Shown here in pieces: positions 18,737 through 27,272 of a stretch of DNA of 64,000 nt. Below the pieces are notes generated by a model that did not search any database, was not told the origin of the DNA, and saw only the letters and a program-made list of their open reading frames with translations. A program made the translations under genes and the position numbers. Positions within the stretch are counted from its first letter, which is position 1. Every line of letters starts with the position of its first letter. The stretch comes from Rhodospirillales bacterium (GTDB taxonomy: Bacteria > Pseudomonadota > Alphaproteobacteria > ATCC43930 > CGMCC-115725), in NCBI GenBank assembly GCA_028288725.1, contig JAQGIC010000054.1, forward strand, positions 49,072 to 113,071, written 5' to 3'.

Positions 18737-19318
18737 TTATCGGAGAGCCGCCGCACAGGCGGACTTCAGCAAGGCGCAAACCGCCTCCTTCGATCGCCCG
18801 GGACGGATCATGTCGAACAGCGCGAAGCTGGTGAGGGCAAACACGAGATCGACCGCGTCCTGAGCGTCATCGAGCGGTAGCCGGCCGATCAGAACGCGGA
18901 TTGCCTCGCGTCGGCGCTCATGGCGTTCGGCCAAGGCCAGCGCGAACTCGGTATCGAGCGCAGCCGCGGCGTGGAGCGCCCCGGCCGCGGGATCGTCGCC
19001 CCAGAAATCGCAGAAAATCTCGACCAGACGGTCGAGACCTGCGCGCGGGTCGGCGAGCGTCATCGCCTCGGCGATCCGGCCAAGGCCTCCTCGACGCGCC
19101 CGCGCATCGAAAACGGCCTCGAGCAGTCCCCGTCGCGAGCCGAATTGATTATAGACCGTCAGCCGCGTCACCCCCGCCGCCTTTGCGACCGCATCGAGCG
19201 AGAACGCGGCGATATCGGTCCGGGCGCTCAAGACCCGACTGGCTGCCTCGACGACGCGGTCGCGCTTCTCGACGGCGGCTGCAACCCGCTTCGGACTGTC
19301 GTAGGTACGCGTCGGCAT
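18737..19318 (-). CDS. TetR-family transcriptional regulator
   Basis: The 193-aa regulator has an N-terminal HTH (about 15-65): VVEAASRVLSARTDIAAFSL, then DAVAKAAGVTRLTVYNQFGS and RRGLLEAVF. I chose the ATG at 19318 because upstream in-frame starts would run through the likely operator. It is divergent from the membrane protein/SDR pair at 19383-20541 and probably represses it. The inducer is unknown. Confidence 0.9.
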   Translation of the reverse strand: MPTRTYDSPKRVAAAVEKRDRVVEAASRVLSARTDIAAFSLDAVAKAAGVTRLTVYNQFGSRRGLLEAVFDARARRGGLGRIAEAMTLADPRAGLDRLVEIFCDFWGDDPAAGALHAAAALDTEFALALAERHERRREAIRVLIGRLPLDDAQDAVDLVFALTSFALFDMIRPGRSKEAVCALLKSACAAALR

Positions 19319-19332
19319 GGACTTGTCCTGGT

Positions 19333-19360
19333 AATTTAATATACGATGTGTATAGTGAAT
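19333..19360. promoter_or_regulatory. candidate TetR operator/promoter
   Basis: The A/T-rich stretch contains TATAC and GTATA separated by 5 nt; extending outward gives about 9 matches out of 12 per arm, ending in AATT on both sides. It lies in the gap between the divergent TetR gene (19318) and the membrane-protein gene (19383). Confidence 0.6.
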
Positions 19361-19382
19361 TAGATCATCCGGGAGCCACGTC

Positions 19383-19787
19383 ATGCCGCTCGCACTCATC
19401 ATAGCGCTATCGCTCCACGCCCTGGCAGCAGTGTTCTGGGCCGGAACCAGCTTTGCCCTTGCGCGCATCGGCGGCCCGGGCGCGGAGCGCCTGTTGCGGC
19501 CGCAATTGGGCGCGGCGCTCGTGGCGGTGCTGACCGGCGCCTATATATGGAGCCAACTGCATCGGGATATATTCGACCGCCCCGAACAGGTCCTGGCGAT
19601 CGGCGCCGTCTGCGCGCTCGTCGCCGCCGGCGTTCAAGCGACGATGGTGGCGCGCGCGGTCCGGCTCAGTTCCACCGCGTCGGCCGATACCGGCCCGACC
19701 TGGTCGCGCATCATCATCGCGCAACGAGCCGCCGCCGGCCTGCTGGCGGTGACCCTGGTCTGCATGACGATCGCACGCTATGTCTGA
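19383..19787 (+). CDS. small four-helix membrane protein (CopD-like)
   Basis: The 134-aa protein has about four transmembrane segments and an early HALAAVFWAGTSF motif that resembles CopD/DUF2269-type membrane proteins; the His and Trp there are similar to haem- or metal-binding positions in that group. The resemblance is by eye. It overlaps the SDR gene by 8 bp, forming a two-gene operon under the divergent TetR regulator. Confidence 0.65.
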   Translation: MPLALIIALSLHALAAVFWAGTSFALARIGGPGAERLLRPQLGAALVAVLTGAYIWSQLHRDIFDRPEQVLAIGAVCALVAAGVQATMVARAVRLSSTASADTGPTWSRIIIAQRAAAGLLAVTLVCMTIARYV

Positions 19788-20541
19788 GATCCAGGAGACT
19801 CTGGTGGGACAGACCGCCGTCGTCACCGGCGCATCGCGCGGAATCGGCGCCGCAATCGCTCTGGCATTGGCGCGCCGGGGTGCCCGGGTGGTCCTGGTCG
19901 GTCGGGATCGAACCGCCTTGTCGACTGTCGAGCAATCCATCGGTGCAGCCGGCGGTCAAGCTCGGAGCTTCGTTGCCGACCTGACGGATGAAGCCGCCGT
20001 CGGCGCGCTGCGCCAGGACACCGAGCGCGCCTACGGCCCTGTCTCGCTGCTTGCCGCCTGCGCCGGTGGCGGCGGTGACCCCGTGCCGATGATCGAGGAA
20101 AGCCTGGAACGTTGGCATCGGACCCTGGACGCGAACCTGACCACGACATTTCTGACTTTGCGGACGTTCCTGCCGCCGATGCTGCAGGCCGGCAGCGGCG
20201 CCATCGTCACGATGGCGTCGACCGCGGGCCGGCAGTTGTCCGGTGCCGCGGCGCCCTATGCCGCCGCCAAAGCCGGACTGCTCGCCCTCACCCGTCAGGC
20301 CGCCGCCGAAGCCGCACCGCATGGCGTCAGGATCAATGCCATCGCCCCCTCCGCGATCGTCACCGATCGTCTGGCCGCTGCCCCTGCCGCTTTGCGCGAA
20401 AAGATAGCCCAAAGTTTTCCGCTGCGCCGCATCGGGCAGGTCGCCGATGTCGTCGAAGCGGCACTGTTCCTGTTGAGCGATCGATCGAACTGGATCACGG
20501 GCATTACGCTGGACGTGGCGGGCGGGCGCGTAATGATCTAG
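19780..20541 (+). CDS. SDR-family oxidoreductase (FabG-like)
   Basis: The 253-aa protein has TGASRGIG (cofactor binding), TMAS with the catalytic Ser region, YAAAKAGLLALTRQ with the catalytic Tyr/Lys, and the C-terminal WITGITLDVAGG typical of classical SDRs. The NNAG motif is replaced by ACAGGGGD, a variation seen in some members. It overlaps the membrane protein gene upstream by 8 bp. Substrate unknown. Confidence 0.9.
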   Translation: MSEIQETLVGQTAVVTGASRGIGAAIALALARRGARVVLVGRDRTALSTVEQSIGAAGGQARSFVADLTDEAAVGALRQDTERAYGPVSLLAACAGGGGDPVPMIEESLERWHRTLDANLTTTFLTLRTFLPPMLQAGSGAIVTMASTAGRQLSGAAAPYAAAKAGLLALTRQAAAEAAPHGVRINAIAPSAIVTDRLAAAPAALREKIAQSFPLRRIGQVADVVEAALFLLSDRSNWITGITLDVAGGRVMI

Positions 20542-20544
20542 CCG

Positions 20545-21207
20545 TTACGCCTTGCGGATCATCAGCAGATAGGCGTAGCCGTCGAACAGGTTCTCGTCGA
20601 GCGCCAGCCCGTCCTGGCCGGCGGCCAGCGTCCTGAGGTCGCGCTCGATCTCGGCGCGCGGATGGACGTCGAACAGGCGCAGCCAGCCGAGCAGCAGCCG
20701 GCGGCGCCAGCGGGGTGCCCGCTGCTGGTCGCCGAAATCGACCACCGCCAGGATGCCGCCCGGTGCCAATTGTTCCAGCGCGCGGTCGACGACCGGACGC
20801 CAGTCCGGGATCATCGACAGGACATAGCTGAAATAGATCACGTCGAAGCGCGCGAGACCGAAGGCCGTCTCGGGATCGAAGCCCTGGCCGCCGGCCTGGG
20901 CCAGGCGCACGCGATGGGCGAGCCCCGCCCGATCCAGCGCACGCGCCGCCGTATCGATCATCACGCCGGCGACATCGACGCCATGGAGCCGGGCATCGGG
21001 CACCATATGGCCGAGCTTGACCAGGTTGCGCCCGGTGCCGCAGCCCATTTCCAGTACCGAGGCGCCGGGCTTGATCGGCAGCCGGGTCAACAGCCGGTCG
21101 CGGCCCAGCAGATAGAATTTCCGGGTCAGGTCGTAGATGTGCCGCTGATACCGGTACATCGTATCCATGCGCCGGGCGGCGTCCTCCGCCACCACCATCT
21201 CGACCAT
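20545..21207 (-). CDS. btaB: diacylglyceryl-homoserine N-methyltransferase (BtaB)
   Basis: The 220-aa SAM-dependent methyltransferase has motif I VLEMGCGTGRNLVKLG and the HIYDLTRKFYLLGRDRLL opening typical of BtaB. It would trimethylate the homoserine head group made by BtaA to give the betaine lipid DGTS at the inner membrane. It begins 1 bp after the stop of btaA, so the two form an operon. In bacteria that carry it, DGTS replaces phospholipids during phosphate limitation (established in Rhodobacter and Sinorhizobium). I see no Pho box with certainty. Confidence 0.88.
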   Translation of the reverse strand: MVEMVVAEDAARRMDTMYRYQRHIYDLTRKFYLLGRDRLLTRLPIKPGASVLEMGCGTGRNLVKLGHMVPDARLHGVDVAGVMIDTAARALDRAGLAHRVRLAQAGGQGFDPETAFGLARFDVIYFSYVLSMIPDWRPVVDRALEQLAPGGILAVVDFGDQQRAPRWRRRLLLGWLRLFDVHPRAEIERDLRTLAAGQDGLALDENLFDGYAYLLMIRKA

Positions 21208-21208
21208 G

Positions 21209-22465
21209 TCAGGCGACGCGGGAATAGAGATGGAAACCGCCGTAGATCGCCGAGCGATCCTGGTCCAGCCAGCGCTTCGACTCCTCGGCGTGATAGTGCC
21301 AGCCCTCGAACAGGCGGGCGAAGACGGCGGGGTCGAGCTTTTCGGTGAAGGGCGAGTCGGCCCCGGCGGTGCGGAAGATCACCCGCGCGCCCGGCTTGGA
21401 GGTCCGGCGGATCTGGGCCCAAAGATCGGCCAGCATGGTCGCATCCATCCAATCGACGCTGTCGAGCAGGATATAGCGATCCTTGCTCGCCGCATCCTGG
21501 GAGCCCAGATAGTCGGTCATGGATTGCAGCCGCGTCTCGACCCGGTCGAGCCGGTCGCGGATCGTCGCGTAATTCTCCGCCTTGAGATAGGGCGGCGTCG
21601 CGCGACGGTCCTTGACGTCGTAATGCCGGCCGAACGCCTGCCAGGCGAAGTAGTTTTCCGACAGGTCGAAATCGCAGGCGAGCCGGCGGATGCGATGGCG
21701 GATCAGTTCGGCCAGATCGCCGCTCGAATCATGCTTCATGGCGTCGAACTGGTTCGCGGGGATGCCCAGGCTGTAGAGCACGATCGGCTGACGCGCGAGC
21801 AGCCGAACCAGCTTCAGCTCGAACAGCGGCCCGATCTCGCGGTCGTAGATCTCGCGCTGCTCTTCCATCGTGCGGGCATCGAGGATGCGCTCGGGATGGC
21901 GGCCGGCGATGCGGCCGAAGGCATGCAGGAAGCCGATGAACTTGCCCAACAGCGCCTTGCGATACAGACCTTTGGCGAAGAACTCGATGCGCTCGCCGCC
22001 CAGAATCGAGCGATGTTCCCAGAAGGCGCGCGTCGCCTCGTCCAGGTGGCCGGCCAGGTGCGAGCGGTAGAGCTCGATATTGTCCTGGTGCTTGGCCACG
22101 CCGAAGAACTGGAAGAACGCCTCGTGGTCGGGCAGATGCTGCAAGGCCCCGAGCTTCAGCCGGGTCAGCGCGATATGGGCGGGATTGAGGTCGAGGGCGG
22201 TGATCTGGGCCGGATCGGCGACCAGGTAGTTCAGAATGTTGCAGCCGCCGGACGCGATGGTCACGACCCGGCTGTCGGGCTTGAGCTCCAGCGCCTCCAG
22301 GTCGACGACGGGATCTTCCCAGATCTGATTATAGACGAAGCGGGCGAACCAGAGGGCGAACAGCCGGTCGAGCAGGGCCTGCTTCTTGCCGGGCGCCGCC
22401 CGATAGACCGCCTTCTTGATTGCCGCGGTCTTGCTGCGCGCCAGTGCCACCATTCCCGAGCCCAT
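21209..22465 (-). CDS. btaA: SAM:diacylglycerol 3-amino-3-carboxypropyltransferase (BtaA)
   Basis: The 418-aa DUF3419 protein carries FVYNQIWEDPVVDLEALEL, TIASGGCNILNYL (SAM-binding) and ALDLNPAHIALTRLKLGAL, all characteristic of BtaA. It transfers the aminocarboxypropyl group of SAM to diacylglycerol, the first step of DGTS synthesis. Length is normal. It is followed directly by btaB. The start at 22465 is an ATG; another ATG four codons downstream is possible. Confidence 0.92.
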   Translation of the reverse strand: MGSGMVALARSKTAAIKKAVYRAAPGKKQALLDRLFALWFARFVYNQIWEDPVVDLEALELKPDSRVVTIASGGCNILNYLVADPAQITALDLNPAHIALTRLKLGALQHLPDHEAFFQFFGVAKHQDNIELYRSHLAGHLDEATRAFWEHRSILGGERIEFFAKGLYRKALLGKFIGFLHAFGRIAGRHPERILDARTMEEQREIYDREIGPLFELKLVRLLARQPIVLYSLGIPANQFDAMKHDSSGDLAELIRHRIRRLACDFDLSENYFAWQAFGRHYDVKDRRATPPYLKAENYATIRDRLDRVETRLQSMTDYLGSQDAASKDRYILLDSVDWMDATMLADLWAQIRRTSKPGARVIFRTAGADSPFTEKLDPAVFARLFEGWHYHAEESKRWLDQDRSAIYGGFHLYSRVA

Positions 22466-22731
22466 CCGTCGCTCTCGGCCCTGCGGCAGGCTTGCCCGTG
22501 GGCCGTCACGATCAGCGGCATAGGGTCAAAGACGAAACGGGTCCACTAGATTTGGCCGGTCGAGAAATCATTTCACCGGCCCTCCATAAAATCGTCTCGG
22601 AACTGTCATTTTACTTGGCCGCGACTCGGGCCTGGACAGTAACCGCCGCTTGGCCGACCCTGCGACTTCGCGGCCTCTCGCCCACGGATCCTGCCCCGTG
22701 GCATGCTCGGAGTCGTCGAGGGAGGGCGCCT

Positions 22732-23313
22732 ATGGATCTGCCGGTCAGAATGAGCGACGGCGAGCGCGAGCTGTTCGTCCGCACCTTGGCGAAAGCCACC
22801 CACTATATGGAATTCGGCAGCGGCGGCAGCACGCTGCTGGCGATCCGGTCGCCGGCCAAGATCGTCCTCTCGGTCGAGAGCGATCCGGCCTGGCTGGACA
22901 GGATCCGGGAGCATCCGGAGATCGCCCAGGCGGTCGCGGCCCAGCGCCTGTTCCTGACCCTGGCCGACATCGGGCCGGTCGGCGAATGGGGCCGTCCGAC
23001 CGACGAGACGCGCCAGGCGCAATGGCCGCATTATTACGCCGACCCGTTCTTTGCGACCGACATCCTGTTCGATCTGATCCTGATCGATGGCCGCTTCCGG
23101 GTCGCAACCGCGCTCGCCGCGGCCGCCTGTGCCGCGGAAAGCGCCACCATCGTCATGCATGATTACGAGCTCAGGTCGCAATATTACCTGGTCGAAAAAT
23201 TCTTCGACATCGAGGAAACGCGCGAGAGCCTCTACGTGCTGCGCCGGCGCAAGGCCATCAATATCCGCTCGTTCTACATGGAGGTGATGCGCCACCTGTT
23301 CGAGCACGGGTGA
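22732..23313 (+). CDS. small SAM-dependent methyltransferase-like protein
   Basis: The 193-aa protein contains THYMEFGSGGSTLLAI, a SAM-binding glycine loop, then VLSVESDPAWLDRI (acidic loop), DLILIDGRFRVATALAA and IVMHDYELRSQYYLVEKFF. This resembles the Methyltransf_24-like group found beside polysaccharide genes. GGGAGGGC precedes the ATG at 22732; the frame is open far upstream but overlaps btaA and lacks family features there. The substrate is unknown. It is divergent from btaA. Confidence 0.78.
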   Translation: MDLPVRMSDGERELFVRTLAKATHYMEFGSGGSTLLAIRSPAKIVLSVESDPAWLDRIREHPEIAQAVAAQRLFLTLADIGPVGEWGRPTDETRQAQWPHYYADPFFATDILFDLILIDGRFRVATALAAAACAAESATIVMHDYELRSQYYLVEKFFDIEETRESLYVLRRRKAINIRSFYMEVMRHLFEHG

Positions 23314-23329
23314 CGCATCGCTTGAAGCG

Positions 23330-24142
23330 TCAGGCCAGCGCGATCACCAGAGCGCCGACGATCCAGCAATAGATCGCGAACGGGCGCATCGCGTTGACCT
23401 CATGCTTGCGGAACCAGACCATCAGCGCCCAGACGCTGAAGAAGGCGACGATGCCCGAGACCACGCCGCCGATGACCGCATTGTCCATCGTGCCGGCCGG
23501 CGCATGGGCCAGCTTCGGCAGCTCCAGGATGCTGGCACCGAGGATGATCGGGGCAGCCAGCAGGAACGAGAAGCGCGCGGCGGCCTCGTGGGTCAGCCCG
23601 GCCCAGAAGCCCGCGACCATGCTGGCACCGGAGCGGGAAAAACCCGGGATGAGCGCCAGCGACTGGGCCAGCCCGATCAGCAGCGCCTGGCCGTAGCTCA
23701 ACTCCTCGACCGCCTTCGTGCCGCGCTTCTGCAGCTTCTCGCCGGCATAGAGCAGCACGCCGTTCAGGATCAGAAAGAACGCGGCCGACGTGACGTTGGA
23801 AAAGATGCCCTTCAGCAGCTTCTCGAACACCAGGCCGATCAGCGCCGCCGGGATGGTTCCGACGATCAGCAGAAACAGCGTCCGGCGTGCGGCGACGGCG
23901 CGGCTGTCGAACAGGCTCCTGATAAAATCGAGCCAATCGCGCCAGAAAAAGCCCAGAAGCGCCACCGCCGTGCCCAGATGGAGCATGACGACGAACGGCA
24001 GGAAATGCTCCTTCAGGAACGCCGGGTTCAGGTCCCAGCCGAAGGCGAACGGCGTCAGCACCGCATGGGCGACGCTCGAAATCGGGAAGAGCTCGGTAAT
24101 GCCCTGGATGACGGAGATGATCAGGGTTTGTAGGAGATCCAT
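23330..24142 (-). CDS. uppP: undecaprenyl-diphosphatase (UppP/BacA)
   Basis: The 270-aa membrane protein has the two UppP signatures: QGITELFPISSVAHA near the N-terminus (catalytic Glu and Ser region) and IPGFSRSGASMVAGFWAGL (catalytic Arg/Ser). It recycles undecaprenyl diphosphate to the monophosphate carrier for peptidoglycan and polysaccharide synthesis. The start at MDLLQTLIIS (24142) begins the family-like N-terminus; upstream in-frame sequence is not family-like. Confidence 0.95.
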   Translation of the reverse strand: MDLLQTLIISVIQGITELFPISSVAHAVLTPFAFGWDLNPAFLKEHFLPFVVMLHLGTAVALLGFFWRDWLDFIRSLFDSRAVAARRTLFLLIVGTIPAALIGLVFEKLLKGIFSNVTSAAFFLILNGVLLYAGEKLQKRGTKAVEELSYGQALLIGLAQSLALIPGFSRSGASMVAGFWAGLTHEAAARFSFLLAAPIILGASILELPKLAHAPAGTMDNAVIGGVVSGIVAFFSVWALMVWFRKHEVNAMRPFAIYCWIVGALVIALA

Positions 24143-24239
24143 GTCGCCTCGGCTGGCTGGGAAATAAACGGCAGTCCCGCCTATACCAAGTCCGCGCAGG
24201 CCCGCCCAGAAGAAAGGATGGGACAACTGCCCTCTTGCC

Positions 24240-24353
24240 GTCATTCCCGCGAGAGGCGGGAATCCAGCATTTACGCGCGGTGGCGCGGAAACAAAGGACT
24301 CATGTCGCCGCAGACGCGGCTCTTGCCGGATTCCCGCCTCTCGCGGGAATGAC
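24240..24353. repeat. perfect 26-bp inverted repeat with spaced arms
   Basis: Arms 24240-24265 and 24328-24353 are exact reverse complements of the GTCATTCCCGCG...GGGAATCC type, and each arm is itself partly palindromic. This is a widespread proteobacterial intergenic repeat class. It lies between uppP and the lysE-type gene. A diverged copy with an outer pair of repeats is at 26994-27150. Confidence 0.85.
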
Positions 24354-24377
24354 GAATAAAAGTGCCAAAAGTCGTTT

Positions 24378-25004
24378 CTAATCCCGTGTCAAACTGGCGA
24401 GCCCGATGCCGGCGCCGATCAGGAAGGTGCCCGCGATACGGTTGGTCAACCGCGCGAAGCGGGGCCGCAGCGCCAGGCGCGTCGCCTGGGCCGCGAGCGA
24501 GGCGTAGAAGAACAGCACGCCGAATTCGATGACGACGCTGACGAGCGCCAGCACCGCCATCTGCGGCGCGATCGCCAGCGCCGGATCGACGAACTGCGGC
24601 AGGAGTGCCGTAAAGAACAGCAGCGCCTTGGGATTGGCGACCTGGACCACGAAGGCATGGGTGAACAGGCTGAGCGCCCCGCCGCGCGCCGCCGGCGCCG
24701 TATCGACCGCCAGACCGGAAGACCGCTCGAAGAAGGTCCTCGCGCCCAGCCACAGAAGATAGGCGGCACCGACCCATTTGATCGCGAAGAACAATTCGTA
24801 GGACGCCAGCAGCAGCGCGCCGAGGCTGGTCGCCGACAGGATGAAATAGAGCGTGTTGCCGGCGATGATGCCCAGGATCGACCAGAGCGAGCGGGCGGGG
24901 CCGTGGCGCAGCGCCTGGGACAGGATGGTCAGCACCGCCGGCCCCGGCGTCAGGCATAGCACCAGTTCGGTGACGGCGAAGAAGGCGATCAGCTGCCAGT
25001 TCAT
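24378..25004 (-). CDS. LysE/RhtB-family amino-acid exporter
   Basis: The 208-aa protein has six hydrophobic segments, the LTPGPAVLTIL motif in the first, and QVANPKALLFFTALLPQFV in the middle, both diagnostic for LysE-type translocators. It would export amino acids or their analogues. The start is separated from the mntR stop by a 4-bp overlap (25001-25004), so it is probably cotranscribed with mntR. Confidence 0.92.
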   Translation of the reverse strand: MNWQLIAFFAVTELVLCLTPGPAVLTILSQALRHGPARSLWSILGIIAGNTLYFILSATSLGALLLASYELFFAIKWVGAAYLLWLGARTFFERSSGLAVDTAPAARGGALSLFTHAFVVQVANPKALLFFTALLPQFVDPALAIAPQMAVLALVSVVIEFGVLFFYASLAAQATRLALRPRFARLTNRIAGTFLIGAGIGLASLTRD

Positions 25005-25474
25005 GGGCTGTCCTTCCGCTCGGCGATGAAGCGTTCGAACGCGGCGAGCGTCGGCTCGCTGACGTGATGCTCCATGCCCTCGGCATCGGCGCGGGCGGTC
25101 TCAGGATCGATGCCGAGCGCCTCCAGAAAGCGCAGCACGATCTGGTGGCGGCGCCGGCATTCGAGCGCCAGCGCGCGCCCGGCCTCGGTCAGGAAGATCG
25201 AGCGATAGGGCTGCTGCAGCACATAGCCGTCGCGCTGCAGGCGGCCGATGGTATTGACCACGGTCGCGTGCGCCACGCCCAGCCGGCGCGAGATATCGAC
25301 CGCCCGCGCCTCGCCCTGGGCGTCGATCAGATCGGCGATCAGCTCGCAATAATCCTGCGCCATCATGCTGTCGCGCTGGCGGCGCTGCTGCTCGAACGCG
25401 CGGGTCTGGCTTTCGGGTTCATCGACCACGCAGCTCAACAGGCCGACGACCGGCGCCTCGGTTTCCTCGGTCAT
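25001..25474 (-). CDS. mntR: manganese-responsive regulator MntR (DtxR family)
   Basis: The 157-aa protein has a DtxR-type winged HTH (YCELIADLIDAQGEARAVDI, then SRRLGVAHATVVNTIGRLQR) and a metal-binding helical domain with ECRRRHQIVLRFLEALGID and AEGMEHHVSEPTL, which supply His/Glu/Cys ligands. It is divergent from mntH and a perfect palindrome lies at the mntH promoter, so it very likely represses mntH when Mn2+ is plentiful. The start at MTEETEAP (25474) is preferred over one 126 bp upstream that would run through the intergenic region. Confidence 0.92.
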   Translation of the reverse strand: MTEETEAPVVGLLSCVVDEPESQTRAFEQQRRQRDSMMAQDYCELIADLIDAQGEARAVDISRRLGVAHATVVNTIGRLQRDGYVLQQPYRSIFLTEAGRALALECRRRHQIVLRFLEALGIDPETARADAEGMEHHVSEPTLAAFERFIAERKDSP

Positions 25475-25593
25475 GGGCGGAAGGTTCCCTGGTGCATCGG
25501 CGGATCCTACCAAGCGGGGGGCGATTTTGTAAGCCGCCCGCCCCGCGTCGGCCAAGCCGCGAAAAAAACGCCGCACCGCATCTTGCCTTGAAT

Positions 25594-25607
25594 ATAGCAT
25601 ATGCTAT
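25594..25607. promoter_or_regulatory. MntR operator at the mntH promoter
   Basis: ATAGCATATGCTAT is a perfect 14-bp palindrome 42 bp before the mntH start codon and about 120 bp before the mntR start. It overlaps a likely -10 region (TATAGCAT) with TTGCCT upstream. The position fits repression of mntH by MntR. Confidence 0.75.
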
Positions 25608-25648
25608 GTTTTCCTCTCAGAGCTTCATCCGAGAGGGGCGATCCGCCC

Positions 25649-26992
25649 ATGGCGCCGAGCGATCTCAGCCTAGCCGAACCGATACCGGGCCTTCCCGCCC
25701 CGCGATCGGTCACGCTCGGCGCCCATGATCGCCTGATCCGGATTCCGGCGGGTGCCGGCTGGTTCCGCAAGCTGCTGGCGTTCGGCGGTCCCGGCTATCT
25801 CATCTCCGTCGGCTATATGGACCCCGGCAATTGGGCGACCGATCTCGCCGGCGGCTCGGCCTACGGCTACACCCTGCTGTCGATCGTGGTCATCTCCAGC
25901 CTGATGGCGATGCTGCTGCAGGCGCTCAGCCTCAGGCTCGGCATCGCGACCGGCCGGGATCTGGCGCAATTGAGCCGGGAGCGGTTCGGCGTCCGCACCG
26001 CTTTCGGGCTCTGGGTCCTGGCCGAGATCGGCATCATCGCCTGCGACCTGGCCGAGGTGATCGGCACGGCGATCGCGCTTGAACTGCTGTTCGGCCTGCC
26101 GCTGTTCTGGGGCGTGCTGTTGACCGCGTTCGACACGATCCTGGTGCTGGGCCTGCAGCGTTGGGGCTTTCGCGGGCTGGAAGCGCTGGTGATCGGTCTG
26201 ATCGCGCTGATCGCGATTTGTTTCGGTTACGAACTGATCGTCTCTTCGCCCGACATGGCCGCGATCCTGGGCGGGCTCGTGCCGCGCGCCGAGATCCTCC
26301 GGGATCCGGGCATGCTCTACGTGGCGATCGGCATCATCGGCGCGACCGTGATGCCCCATAATCTCTATCTGCATTCGGCGCTGGTGCAGACGCGCGCGGT
26401 CGATCCGAGCGTCGAGGGCAAGCGCGAGGCGATCCGCTTCGCGACGATCGACAGCAACATCGCGCTGGGCTTCGCACTGGTCATCAATGCCGCGATTCTG
26501 ATGCTGGCGGCCGCGGCCTTTCACACGACCGGCCATACCGATATCGCCGAACTGCAGGATGCCTACGGTCTGATCAGCCCGCTGCTGGGCGCGCCGCTCG
26601 CCGCGACGGTCTTCGCGGTGGCCCTGCTGCTCGCCGGACAGAACTCGACCCTGACCGGCACGCTCGCCGGCCAGATCGTGATGGAGGGCTTTCTCCATCT
26701 TCGGCTGCGGCCCTGGCTCCGGCGCCTGATCACCCGGGCGCTGGCCGTCATCCCCGCCGCCCTCGTGGTGGCCGTGATGGGCGAGCGGGCCAGCGGCGAT
26801 ATGCTGATCGGCAGCCAGGTCGTGCTCAGCCTGCAACTGCCGTTCGCTATGATACCGCTGGTCTGGCTGACCGGCGACAGGCGGCTGATGGGCGGCTTCT
26901 CCAATTCGCGCCTGCTGACGATCGCCGCCTGGACGGTCTCGCTGCTCATCCTGGCGCTCAATCTGAAGCTGGCATCGGACATATTGTTCTAA
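25649..26992 (+). CDS. mntH: Nramp-family Mn2+/H+ symporter MntH
   Basis: The 447-aa protein has about eleven transmembrane segments and the Nramp signatures YMDPGNWATDLAGGS (TM1, metal-binding Asp/Asn) and GATVMPHNLYLHSALVQTR (TM6 MPH motif), plus LLLAGQNSTLTGTLAGQ. It imports Mn2+ (and Fe2+) with protons across the inner membrane. I chose the ATG at 25649, preceded by GAGAGGGG, because the upstream ATG at 25601 lies inside the operator palindrome. It is divergent from mntR. Confidence 0.95.
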   Translation: MAPSDLSLAEPIPGLPAPRSVTLGAHDRLIRIPAGAGWFRKLLAFGGPGYLISVGYMDPGNWATDLAGGSAYGYTLLSIVVISSLMAMLLQALSLRLGIATGRDLAQLSRERFGVRTAFGLWVLAEIGIIACDLAEVIGTAIALELLFGLPLFWGVLLTAFDTILVLGLQRWGFRGLEALVIGLIALIAICFGYELIVSSPDMAAILGGLVPRAEILRDPGMLYVAIGIIGATVMPHNLYLHSALVQTRAVDPSVEGKREAIRFATIDSNIALGFALVINAAILMLAAAAFHTTGHTDIAELQDAYGLISPLLGAPLAATVFAVALLLAGQNSTLTGTLAGQIVMEGFLHLRLRPWLRRLITRALAVIPAALVVAVMGERASGDMLIGSQVVLSLQLPFAMIPLVWLTGDRRLMGGFSNSRLLTIAAWTVSLLILALNLKLASDILF

Positions 26993-26993
26993 G

Positions 26994-27150
26994 GGTCTGT
27001 CCAAAGATAAATCATCTATCGCTTTATTGTTCCGTCATTCCCGCGCAGGCGGGAATCCAGGGCCAGCGACGGATCTCTGCCACTCTGGATTCCCGCTTTC
27101 GCGGGAATGACGACAAGAAAGTTGAAGCGATTATTTATCGACAGAGCCTA
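26994..27150. repeat. MITE-like intergenic element with nested inverted repeats
   Basis: An inner pair of arms (27033-27060 and 27085-27112; 26 of 28 positions match) belongs to the same GTCATTCCCGCG class as 24240-24353. An outer imperfect pair starts with GGTCTGTC at 26994 and ends with GACAGAGCC at about 27148; after gaps both read GATAAAT...ATCGCTT. The nested structure without an open frame looks like a miniature inverted-repeat element just downstream of mntH. Confidence 0.7.
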
Positions 27151-27272
27151 AGCCGATTCTGCTTGGCCGCTTGGCCGCGCCGAGTTCGCCCCGATTGCGA
27201 CGCTTTGACCCATCCGCCGGCGGCGTCCGGCTTTTGGTGAAGCGCATCGGTCGCTCTGCTATAGAGGCGGGC

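Noticed and set aside
21167..22549. Long plus-strand frame opposite btaA
   Set aside because: Antisense to a well-supported gene, with composition typical of a shadow frame.
25601..25648. ATG at 25601 as mntH start
   Set aside because: It lies inside the MntR operator palindrome, and the ATG at 25649 has a better ribosome binding site.
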